Shown piece after piece: positions 57,429-64,000 of a stretch of DNA of 64,000 nucleotides (the first letter of the stretch is position 1; each line of letters begins with the position of its first letter). Position numbers and translations under genes: made by a program. The notes beneath the pieces are model-generated. The model was given only the letters and a program-made list of their open reading frames with translations, did not search any database and had not been told where the DNA came from. The DNA is from Saccharothrix sp. HUAS TT1 (GTDB lineage: Bacteria > Actinomycetota > Actinomycetes > Mycobacteriales > Pseudonocardiaceae), in the NCBI RefSeq assembly GCF_040744945.1, contig NZ_CP160453.1, positions 5,332,001 to 5,396,000 of the forward strand, given 5' to 3'.

Positions 57429-58720
57429 TGAATGGCCGGCCCGGCAGTTTGTTCCGGCAGGCGAATTTCCGCAACCTGTGGTTCGGACAGACCCTGTCGT
57501 TGTTCGCGGCGGAGATCACCGCCGGTGTGATCCCGCTGCTCGCGGCGCTCACCCTGAACGCCAGCGTGCTGGAGATGGGCGTGCTGTCCGCCGTCTCGTT
57601 CCTGCCCTACCTGGTGATCAGCCTGTTCGCCGGCGTGTGGCTGGACCGGCTGCCCAAGCGGCCGGTGATCGTGGCGGCCGACCTCGGGCGCGGCGTGCTG
57701 CTGCTGCTCGTGCCGCTGGCCGCCGTGCTCGACCTGCTCAGCATGCCGTTCCTGCTGGTCATCGCGGTGCTGATCGGGATCGGCACGGTGATCGCCGACA
57801 TCGGCAGCGCCTCGTTCCTGCCCAGCGTGGTCGGCAGGCGCGACCTGGTCGACGGCAACGGCAAGCTGGAGATCAGCAACAACGCCTCCCGGATGGCGGG
57901 CGAGGCGGTGGGCGGCGCGCTGGTGCAGGTGCTGACCGCGCCGTTCGCGCTGCTGTTCAACACGGTCGCCTACGCGGTGTCCGCGGTGTTCACGCAGCGC
58001 ATCAAGGTGAACCCGGACGCGGAGCCCGAGGACGAGGACGACGAGGACGACGAGGAGCAGCCGGACGCCCGCAAGCCCGACTTCTGGCGCGAGGTCGGCG
58101 AAGGGCTCCGGTTCGTCTTCGGCAACCCGATCGTGCGCACGCTGGCGATCACCGCGCTGCTGTTCAACCTGTTCACGTTCTTCATCGAGCCGGTGTTCCT
58201 GATCTTCATCACCCGCACGCTCGGGCTGGAGCCGATCTACATCGGCCTGATCCTGTCGTCGTCCGGCGTCGGCGGGGTGGTCGGCGCGCTGATCTCCGGC
58301 TGGGTGTCGCGGCGGATGCCGCTGGGCACGCTGCTGGTGGTGACGCAGTGGCTGGCGGGCGGCGCGTCCCTGCTGATCCCGGTGGCCACGCTGGTGCCCA
58401 AGCCCGCCGCGGTGGTGCTGATCATCGTGATGCACTTCGTGGACGCGGTGATGGTCATCGTCTACAACGTCAACCAGCGCAGCTACCGGTCCGCGGTCAC
58501 GCCGGACGCCCTCCAGGGCCGGATGAACGCCTCGATCCGGATGATCGTGATGGGCGTGTGCCCGCTCGGCGCGCTGCTCGGCGGCGTCGTCGGCAACGCC
58601 CTCAGCGCCACCACCGCGCTGGTCATCGGCTCGCTGGGCATCCTCAGCTCGGGCGTGTACATCGCGTGCACCCGCATCCGCTCGGTCAAGGAGATCCCGA
58701 CCGAGCAACCCACCTCCTGA
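57428..58720 (+). CDS. MFS exporter
   Basis: ATG 57428 shares one base with the previous stop. The 430-residue protein has about twelve hydrophobic segments and the MFS loop motif FAGVWLDRLPKRPVIVAADL. Its central cytoplasmic loop is unusually acidic (about 20 Asp/Glu within residues 197-215). The family (MFS_3-type, as in macrolide and enterobactin exporters) fits product export and self-protection. It is the last gene of the long operon, followed by a 38-base palindrome. Confidence 0.85.
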   Translation: MNGRPGSLFRQANFRNLWFGQTLSLFAAEITAGVIPLLAALTLNASVLEMGVLSAVSFLPYLVISLFAGVWLDRLPKRPVIVAADLGRGVLLLLVPLAAVLDLLSMPFLLVIAVLIGIGTVIADIGSASFLPSVVGRRDLVDGNGKLEISNNASRMAGEAVGGALVQVLTAPFALLFNTVAYAVSAVFTQRIKVNPDAEPEDEDDEDDEEQPDARKPDFWREVGEGLRFVFGNPIVRTLAITALLFNLFTFFIEPVFLIFITRTLGLEPIYIGLILSSSGVGGVVGALISGWVSRRMPLGTLLVVTQWLAGGASLLIPVATLVPKPAAVVLIIVMHFVDAVMVIVYNVNQRSYRSAVTPDALQGRMNASIRMIVMGVCPLGALLGGVVGNALSATTALVIGSLGILSSGVYIACTRIRSVKEIPTEQPTS

Positions 58721-58723
58721 CCG

Positions 58724-58761
58724 CCGGGAGGGGCCACCCGACGTCGGGTGGCCCCTCCCGG
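58724..58761. terminator. Perfect 38-base palindrome, bidirectional terminator
   Basis: CCGGGAGGGGCCACCCGAC (58724-58742) is followed directly by its exact complement (58743-58761). It lies between two converging genes, four bases past one stop and ten before the other. Confidence 0.75.
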
Positions 58762-58771
58762 TCGTTCCCGG

Positions 58772-60310
58772 TCAGAGGGCGGCGGCGAGGTTCTTGGCCA
58801 CCAGCTCCCGGTCGACCTTCCCGCTCGGGGTGCGCGGCAGCGCGGGCAGCACGGTGATCGACTGCGGCACGGCGTGCTCGGGCAGCACGCCCTCCAGCGC
58901 CTTGAGCAGGCCCGGCACGTCCAGCTCGACGCCCGCCTTCGGCGTGACGGCCGCGCGCAGGCTGCGGGCGCCCTCGCCCGCCTCCACCACCACGCACACC
59001 GCCGCCGCGACGCCGGGCTGCTCCAGCAGCCAGGCGTCCACCTCCAGCGGGTTCACCCGGTAGCCGCGGATCTTCACGTCGTGGTCGGTGCGGCTGAGGA
59101 ACCAGGCCACCCCGTCCGCGAACCGCACCAGGTCGCCGGTGCGGAACGCGCGGGTGTGGCCGTGCGGCGTCGTCGGCACGTCCACGTACCGCCGCTCGTT
59201 CAGCTCGGGCTGGTTGAGGTAGCCCAGCGACAGCGGCAGGCCCGCCACCAGCAGCTCGCCGACGTCCGGCACGTCCGGGTCGGCGGGGTCGAGCAGCAGC
59301 TCGCAGCCCGGCAGCGGCACGCCGATCGGCGGCAGCGCGGGCCACGAGGAGGGCGGCCCGGTGAGGACGTGCGAGCTGACCATCGCCGACTCGCTCTGCC
59401 CGTAGTGGTTGGTCAGCCGGCACCCCGGCAGCCGCTCGAACAGCTCGCGGATCGGCGGCGTGCAGACCAGCTGCTCGCCCGCCGTGTTGACCTCCACCAG
59501 CGACAGGTGGTCCAGCGAGTCCTCGGCGGACGCGGCCACGGCCAGCATGGTCAGCGCGACGTTGGGCAGGAACAGCCGCTCCACCCGGTGCTCGGCCAGC
59601 CAGTCCAGCAGCTCGAACGGGTCCTGGCGGAGGTCTTCGGGCACGATCACCAGCGTGCCGCCGCCGCACAGCGTGCCGAGCACCTCCTGGAACGAGACGT
59701 CGAAGTTGAGCGGCGCGAACTGGGCGGTGCGCAGGTCCGGGCGGGGCGAGTGGGTGCGCTGCCACTCGGCCATGCCGTCCAGGCAGCTGTGCGGCACCGC
59801 GACGCCCTTGGGCCAGCCCGTCGAGCCGGACGTGTAGATGACGTACACCGGCAGGTCGGGGGAGCAGGCCACCACCTCGTAGGCCGCGCCCGGACCCGGC
59901 CGGGGGATGGGCACGGGCACGGCGGACGCCCCGAACCGCGGTCCGGCGCCCGTGTGCAGCAGCACCGACGCCCCGCTGTCGGCCAGCATGTGCGCCAGCC
60001 TGCGCTCCGGGTACTCCGCGTCCAGCGGCACGTAGGTCGCCCCGACCGCGGCCACCGCGAGGAACGCCGCCACCACCTCGGCGCTGCGCGCGCCGGCCAC
60101 CGCGACCCGGTCACCCGACCGGACGCCGTGCCCGCGCAGCAGGGCGACCACCTCGCCGACCCACCCGTGCAGCCCGGCGTAGGTGAACGACCGGTCGCCG
60201 TCGACCACCGCGACCCGGTCCGGGTGCGCGCGGGCCGTCGTCACCAGCGAGTCGAGCAGGCACGGCGGTCGCGCCGGGCCGCCCCACAGGGTCGTGGTCG
60301 CAACGGTCAT
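58772..60310 (-). CDS. Stand-alone NRPS adenylation domain (proline-like code; piperazate proposed)
   Basis: ATG 60310, after GGAGG, overlaps the preceding gene. The 512-residue protein is a complete A domain (YVIYTSGSTGWPKGVAV; FRTGDLVRFADG; core RTPSGKVDRE) with no carrier domain. The pocket code reads D-V-Q-L-N-A-H-M-V-K. Proline codes are D-V-Q-L/F-I-A-H-V-V-K, so a cyclic secondary amino acid is likely. Directly upstream lie ornithine hydroxylase and KtzT-type genes that would make piperazate, a six-membered proline analogue, so I propose piperazate. It must load a carrier on another protein. Confidence 0.85.
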   Translation of the reverse strand: MTVATTTLWGGPARPPCLLDSLVTTARAHPDRVAVVDGDRSFTYAGLHGWVGEVVALLRGHGVRSGDRVAVAGARSAEVVAAFLAVAAVGATYVPLDAEYPERRLAHMLADSGASVLLHTGAGPRFGASAVPVPIPRPGPGAAYEVVACSPDLPVYVIYTSGSTGWPKGVAVPHSCLDGMAEWQRTHSPRPDLRTAQFAPLNFDVSFQEVLGTLCGGGTLVIVPEDLRQDPFELLDWLAEHRVERLFLPNVALTMLAVAASAEDSLDHLSLVEVNTAGEQLVCTPPIRELFERLPGCRLTNHYGQSESAMVSSHVLTGPPSSWPALPPIGVPLPGCELLLDPADPDVPDVGELLVAGLPLSLGYLNQPELNERRYVDVPTTPHGHTRAFRTGDLVRFADGVAWFLSRTDHDVKIRGYRVNPLEVDAWLLEQPGVAAAVCVVVEAGEGARSLRAAVTPKAGVELDVPGLLKALEGVLPEHAVPQSITVLPALPRTPSGKVDRELVAKNLAAAL

Positions 60311-60966
60311 GTGCCCTCCACCTCGTCACGCCCCAGCCCGTGCAGCCGCATGATCCGGCCCAGCTCCGGCCCCGTGCCGCGACCGGTCGCGCGCAGGCTC
60401 GCCATGATCCGGGCCTGCACCTCGGGGGACTTCTCCTGGCTGAGCTTGAACATCGAGTCGACCGACTCGACGTGGAACCGGAACGCGCCGACGCCGCCGA
60501 CGATCCGGGCGAAGTACTCGTGCGACGACTCGGCCGCCCACCCGTCGCCGAACGCCGCCTCGAACACCTCGGCCGTCCGCTTGACCACGTCCAGCGTGCC
60601 CTCCCGCCCCTCGATCGGCTCGACCCGGCCGTGCAGGTGCACCGAGACGAAGTCCCAGGTCGGGGCGGCCGGCGTGGTCCGGTAGGTGGTCGGCGTGATG
60701 TAGGAGTTCGGCCCGGTGAAGATCAGCACCGACGACGGCCCGTCGGCCAGCGCCCGCCAGTGCTCGTTGGCCCGGTTCAGGTGGGCCCACAGCGTGGCGC
60801 CGACCAGCTCGCCGTCCTCCGGCGCGCCGGGCGGCCGGACCACGGGCAGGTGCGTGGCCAGCGGCGCGCGCGGCCCGTTGCTGACCAGGGTGGCCAACGG
60901 GTAGTCGCGCACGATCTCGCGCGGCCAGCCGTCGTGGGTGGCGCGGTACATGGATGGCACGTACAC
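60307..60966 (-). CDS. ktzT: KtzT/PaiB-family protein, probable piperazate synthase
   Basis: GTG 60966 follows GAGGGGG by seven bases. The 219-residue protein has the PaiB/FMN-binding-regulator fold: MYVPSMYRATHDGWPREIV, LVSNGPRAPLATHLPVV, WAHLNRANEHW, TWDFVSVHLHGRV. KtzT, the heme enzyme that closes the N-N bond of piperazate from N5-hydroxyornithine, belongs to this family and is often annotated as a transcriptional regulator. The His in WAHLNRAN (about 62) is placed like the reported heme ligand. Its position beside the ornithine N-hydroxylase gene decides in favour of piperazate synthesis. Confidence 0.8.
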   Translation of the reverse strand: MYVPSMYRATHDGWPREIVRDYPLATLVSNGPRAPLATHLPVVRPPGAPEDGELVGATLWAHLNRANEHWRALADGPSSVLIFTGPNSYITPTTYRTTPAAPTWDFVSVHLHGRVEPIEGREGTLDVVKRTAEVFEAAFGDGWAAESSHEYFARIVGGVGAFRFHVESVDSMFKLSQEKSPEVQARIMASLRATGRGTGPELGRIMRLHGLGRDEVEGT

Positions 60967-60976
60967 AATGACCCCC

Positions 60977-62245
60977 TCACAGTCCGGGGTCGAGGATCGA
61001 CCGGACGATCTCGCCGGCCCGCACGGCCGTGGTGGACAGCAGGCCCGCGGACAGCCCGTGCGACGGCTCGGCGACCGCGCCCTGCAGGTAGATGCCGCAG
61101 TGCACGGAGTCCGAGGTCACCACCCGGTAGTCCCGGTCCAGCACCGGCCGACCGGCCTCGTCGAGCTTGGCCAGGCCGCGCAGCATCGGCGTCGGGTCGG
61201 CGGGCCGGTAGCCCGTCGCGCACACCACGGCGTCCACGTCGAGGCGCGACACCGCGCCGGTCGGCAGGTGCTCGACCCGCAGCGCCACCCCGTCGTCGGT
61301 CTCGACCAGGTCGTGCAGCCGGGAGGCGTTCACGATCCGCAGCCGCGGCGTGCCGAGCACCTGCTCCTGGTAGTGCGTGCGGTAGAGCCGGGCGGACAGG
61401 TCGGCGTCGACCACGGAGTAGTTGGTGTTCGCGTGGTAGGCCAGCAGCCGGGCGCGCGCGTCGGCGGGCGCGTCGAAGAACAGGTCGACCGCCTCGGGGT
61501 CGAACACCGCGTTGGCGAACGGGCTGTCGTCGGCGACGCTGTAGCCGTACCGGGAGAACACCGCCAGCACCTCGGCGCCCGGCAGCGCGCGGTGCAGGTG
61601 GTCGGCGACCTCGGCGGCGCTCTGACCGGCGCCGACGACGGCGACCCGGCGCGGCGACCGGGCGGCCAGCCCGTCGACCCGGTGCAGCAGCTCGCCGCTG
61701 TGCCAGACGCGGGACGAGGTGGTCACCCCCGGCGGCAGCACCGGCGCCAGGCCGGTGGCGATCACGACGTTGCGGGCGCGGTGGGTCGTGGTGCGGCCGT
61801 CGCGGCGAACCAGCACGTCCAGGTGCTCGACCGCGCCGTCCTCGGCGACCGGCTCGATGCCGACCACCTCGCTGCCGTAGCCGACGGCGTCGGCGAAGTG
61901 CCCGGCCACCCACTCCAGGTAGTCGTGGAACTCCACCCGCAGCGGGTACAGGGTCTTGCTGTTGATGAAGCCCGGCAGCCTGCCCTTGGCGTGCAGGTAG
62001 GCCACGAAGCTGTAGCCGCTCGCCGGGTTGCGCATGGACACCAGGTCCTTCAGGAACGACACCTGCATCGTCGCGCCGTCCAGCAGCATGCCCCGGTGCC
62101 AGCCGAACCTCGGCTGGCGCTCGAAGAACTCCGCCCTCAGCGTCCCGACCTCCGCCAACGCCACCGCGAGCGCCAGGTTCGACGGTCCGAACCCGACGCC
62201 GACGACGTCGGCAACCGTGGTGCTCCCGCGCGGTACCGCAGCCAA
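60977..62245 (-). CDS. ktzI: L-ornithine N5-monooxygenase (KtzI/PvdA family)
   Basis: The start appears to be TTG 62245, with GGAGGCGGAG upstream; no ATG or GTG lies suitably before the FAD motif. The 422-residue enzyme has GVGFGPSNLALA (FAD), MQVSFLKDLVSMRNPASGYS, INSKTLYPLRVEFHDYLEWV, VVGAGQSAAEVADHLH (NADPH), HANTNYSVVDADL and VVCATGYRP. These are the hallmarks of class B N-hydroxylating monooxygenases. It makes N5-hydroxyornithine, a precursor of piperazate with the next gene. A siderophore role is less likely because no hydroxamate acyl- or formyltransferase is in view. Confidence 0.88.
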   Translation of the reverse strand: MAAVPRGSTTVADVVGVGFGPSNLALAVALAEVGTLRAEFFERQPRFGWHRGMLLDGATMQVSFLKDLVSMRNPASGYSFVAYLHAKGRLPGFINSKTLYPLRVEFHDYLEWVAGHFADAVGYGSEVVGIEPVAEDGAVEHLDVLVRRDGRTTTHRARNVVIATGLAPVLPPGVTTSSRVWHSGELLHRVDGLAARSPRRVAVVGAGQSAAEVADHLHRALPGAEVLAVFSRYGYSVADDSPFANAVFDPEAVDLFFDAPADARARLLAYHANTNYSVVDADLSARLYRTHYQEQVLGTPRLRIVNASRLHDLVETDDGVALRVEHLPTGAVSRLDVDAVVCATGYRPADPTPMLRGLAKLDEAGRPVLDRDYRVVTSDSVHCGIYLQGAVAEPSHGLSAGLLSTTAVRAGEIVRSILDPGL

Positions 62246-62269
62246 TCGCTCCGCCTCCCCAGTGGCGCG

Positions 62270-63451
62270 TCAGATGAAGTCGAGCAGCTCCTCGGTCAGC
62301 AGGTCCTCCATCGGCATGAGCCCGGCGACGACGGCGAAGTAACCGGAGGTCAGCTCCGGGTCCGCGGCGATCGCGCGCAGCATGGCCAGCCGTGCGCCGG
62401 TGACCTCCAGGCGCGCGAGCTGCAGCGTGCCGTGGTAGCTCTCGACCAGTTCGTCGTCCCTTCGAGCGGCCCAGGCGCGCAGGCCGGCGGCCCTCGTGGC
62501 GGGGTCGCGCAGGCCGGCGCCGAGCGCGTCGGTCAGCAGCTCGGCCTGCAGGAACGCGTTGGAGATGCCCTGCGCGGTGATCGTGTCCCGGTGGTGCCCG
62601 GCGTCGCCGACCAGCGCCCAGCCGGGACCCGCGGCCCGGCGGAAGAAGTTGCGCTGGTCGCCCGTGCCGACCAGCCTGCCGACCTGCTCGCCGCCCGCCA
62701 GCTGCTCGAACACCTCGCCCGCCGTGGTGGCCAGGGCGTCCAGGTGCGCGGCGCGCGGGTCGGTGCGGACCTGGTCGAACAGGTCCTGCGGGAAGTACGT
62801 GGCCAGGACCGTCGCGCCCCCGTTGGTCGGGATGGTGGCGATCCAGCGGCCGGTGCGCTCGTGGAACCCGAACCCGGTGTCGAGCCCGGTCCACAGCGAG
62901 TAGTACACGCAGCTCAGGCGCGGGTCTTCGACCTCGGTGGGCGCCGCGACCAGGTCGGCGACCCGGGAGCGCATGCCGTCCGCGCCGACGACGAGGTGCG
63001 CCCGCGCGGTGACCTCGTCGCCCGAGGGCGCGCGGAACCGCACCCCCGTGACCGCGTCGCCGTCGGTGACCAGGCCCTGCACCGGCGAGGAGTCGGAGAA
63101 CTCGGCGCCCGCCGCCACCGCCGCGTCCACCAGCGCCTGGTCCAGCACGTGGCGGCGGGGGCCGTAGGCGGAGTCGATGCCCCCGAACGCGGGCGCGCGG
63201 CTGCTCAACCGCACGTCGCCGACCGTGTAGGTGACCGTGTCCAGCCGCGGCGCGCCCGAGGCGGTGATCGCGTCCAGCACGCCCCAGCGGGCCAGCCTGG
63301 CCACGCCCGGCTGGTGGATGTAGAGCGTGGACATGGTGTCGGACGGGAACCGGGCGCGGTCCAGCAGCAGCACCCGGTAGCCGCGACGGGCGAGCAGCAG
63401 CGCGGTGGCCGCGCCGGCGCACCGGGCGCCCACCACCACGGCGTCGTACAT
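62270..63451 (-). CDS. FAD-dependent oxidoreductase (PHBH-fold monooxygenase type)
   Basis: ATG 63451 follows GGAGG by six bases. The 393-residue protein has the Rossmann FAD motif VVVGARCAGAATALLLARRG, ending in LLLDRA, a DMSTLYIHQPGVARL-like segment (here DTMSTLYIHQPG), and the second FAD motif ALVGDAGHHRDTITAQGISN. It resembles flavin monooxygenases and geranylgeranyl-reductase-like enzymes. No halogenase WxWxIP motif is present. As the first gene of the piperazate unit it could oxidise or dehydrogenate piperazate, for instance to the dehydro form, or tailor the peptide. The exact reaction is unknown. Confidence 0.75.
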   Translation of the reverse strand: MYDAVVVGARCAGAATALLLARRGYRVLLLDRARFPSDTMSTLYIHQPGVARLARWGVLDAITASGAPRLDTVTYTVGDVRLSSRAPAFGGIDSAYGPRRHVLDQALVDAAVAAGAEFSDSSPVQGLVTDGDAVTGVRFRAPSGDEVTARAHLVVGADGMRSRVADLVAAPTEVEDPRLSCVYYSLWTGLDTGFGFHERTGRWIATIPTNGGATVLATYFPQDLFDQVRTDPRAAHLDALATTAGEVFEQLAGGEQVGRLVGTGDQRNFFRRAAGPGWALVGDAGHHRDTITAQGISNAFLQAELLTDALGAGLRDPATRAAGLRAWAARRDDELVESYHGTLQLARLEVTGARLAMLRAIAADPELTSGYFAVVAGLMPMEDLLTEELLDFI

Positions 63452-63905
63452 GCCCGCCCTCCTCGACTGCGCGCACCCGGCCTGTCCGGCGACGGTGACA
63501 AATGGCGGATAAAGCGATCGGGAAACAGGTCCGCTTAGATCGCGGAATATCGCTTATCGTTCGCAACGTAACTCATCGCCGGACGGAGCGCAACGGGCCG
63601 GAATAGCTGGCGCAGCCAGCGGAAAAGGCCCGTAGTTCGTTGTCTTGACAACCCCTGGGGTGGCTGCTGTAGTGGCCTGGGAGAGCGACGAGCACTGGGG
63701 GTGCGGATGTCACGGGGTTCGTCGCAGTAGTTGTGCCGATTAGGCCGACCGGGTGTTCCAAGACCTGTTCGGACGCGTACGTAATTGCGCGTGGTGGCGT
63801 ACCGGAAATCTTCGGCGCGCCGATCGGGCGCGCAACGCACGATGACGCCGCGAGCCCGGCCCGACCGGGGCGGGCGCGTCCGCGCATGCCCGTGAACGGA
63901 TGGGG
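63452..63905. other. Divergent control region between two biosynthetic units
   Basis: About 450 bases separate the FAD-oxidoreductase gene (minus) from the next NRPS-type gene (plus). Apart from the plus-strand promoter at 63645, I see A/T-richer sequence at 63500-63580 that probably holds the minus-strand promoter. No iron-box-like sequence is evident. Confidence 0.4.
63645..63673 (+). promoter_or_regulatory. Vegetative-type promoter for the rightmost gene
   Basis: A consensus TTGACA (63645-63650) and TGTAGT (63668-63673) are spaced by exactly 17 bases. The leader to the ATG at 63906 would be about 225 bases. Nothing else in this gap matches as well. Confidence 0.55.
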
Positions 63906-64000
63906 ATGACGATGGCTGACAGTGTCGCGCAAGCCAGGCGGGAGCTCCTGCGCCGGCTGCTCTCCTCGACGGGCGGCGCACCGGCCGAGCCGGTGCGGAC
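63906..64000 (+). CDS. Start of a probable NRPS (cut by window edge)
   Basis: Two in-frame ATG codons (63906, 63912) open a frame that runs to the end of the window. The visible 31 residues include MADSVAQARRELLRRLLSS. Short helical leaders with ARRELLRRxL are common at the start of actinobacterial NRPS proteins before a condensation domain. With a promoter upstream and NRPS genes around, a further synthetase is likely. The missing partner modules for piperazate and the diamino acid could be here. Confidence 0.5.
   Translation, partial: MTMADSVAQARRELLRRLLSSTGGAPAEPVR

Noticed and set aside
60307..60966. Annotation as a PaiB-type negative transcriptional regulator
   Set aside because: The fold allows it, but there is no DNA-binding motif, and the neighbourhood (ornithine hydroxylase plus Pro-like A domain) fits piperazate synthase better.
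60977..62245. Reading the ornithine hydroxylase as evidence of a siderophore cluster
   Set aside because: No hydroxamate acyl- or formyltransferase, siderophore uptake gene or iron-box-like sequence was seen, while a KtzT-type gene lies directly beside it.

Overview
The window is high-GC actinobacterial DNA. Strong GTG start usage, dense 4-bp ATGA/GTGA overlaps between genes, a WhiB protein, an actinobacterial FtsK/TraB-type conjugation locus and a large NRPS cluster all point to a filamentous member of the Pseudonocardiaceae (Saccharothrix/Actinosynnema/Lentzea-like). The genus is an inference; no taxonomic marker gene is present.

Region 1 (1-16 kb) is a worn defence and mobile-element island. 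It holds an intact Schlafen/AlbA_2-type gene flanked by an ~83-bp direct repeat, an unusual PLD-like/DnaB-like fusion protein, the stop-interrupted start of a serine recombinase, a frameshifted second AlbA_2 gene, a truncated transposase, a complete Wadjet anti-plasmid operon (jetABCD, minus strand, 13.5 to 6.6 kb) and a second serine-recombinase pseudogene.

Region 2 (about 15.8-30.3 kb) looks like an integrative conjugative element. It contains a distinctly lower-GC DUF6119/TIGR04141 gene, small membrane and hypothetical genes, two convergent paralogous regulators with a Nudix-like segment separated by a cupin gene, an XRE repressor, an excisionase-like HTH protein, WhiB, two membrane proteins, an FtsK-type DNA translocase and a large serine integrase. 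The 3' end of the integrase gene runs into the 3' end of a tRNA-Leu(GAG) gene. A near-copy of that tRNA end lies at 15764-15782, beside a strong hairpin, and may be the left attachment site. No replication initiator was recognised. Short repeat arrays (GGGACGG repeats, 11-bp TGCA iterons, GCTGA/TCAGC operators) sit in its control regions.

Region 3 (30.3-34.0 kb) is chromosomal: a PadR-controlled membrane-protein operon and a deletion scar in which the front of narK is joined out of frame to the back of narI.

Region 4 (34.0-64.0 kb, running off the right edge) is a nonribosomal peptide cluster in four transcription units. The minus unit 37576-34011 has an EF-G-binding-type protein, a free condensation domain and an A-T protein. 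The long plus unit 37900-58720 has A-T, MbtH, an argininosuccinate-lyase homologue, a cysteine-synthase/ATP-grasp fusion, threonine aldolase, a C-T-C-A-T-TE synthetase (A domain read as Ser), a GHMP/threonine kinase, a hotdog protein, a Val-type A-T, a P450, a Cys-nucleophile acyltransferase/thioesterase, a carbamoyltransferase and an MFS exporter. The minus unit 63451-58772 has an FAD oxidoreductase, ornithine N-hydroxylase (KtzI type), a KtzT/PaiB-type protein and a free A domain with a Pro-like code. A plus unit starting at 63906 opens another probable NRPS.

Read together, the cluster supplies 2,3-diaminobutyrate (or diaminopropionate), piperazate, serine, an oxidised Val-type residue and a carbamoyl group. 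The A-less C-T module is probably charged in trans by the acyltransferase. The building-block set resembles that of antrimycin/cirratiomycin-type peptides as I recall them, with a carbamoyltransferase in addition. Product identity is inference.
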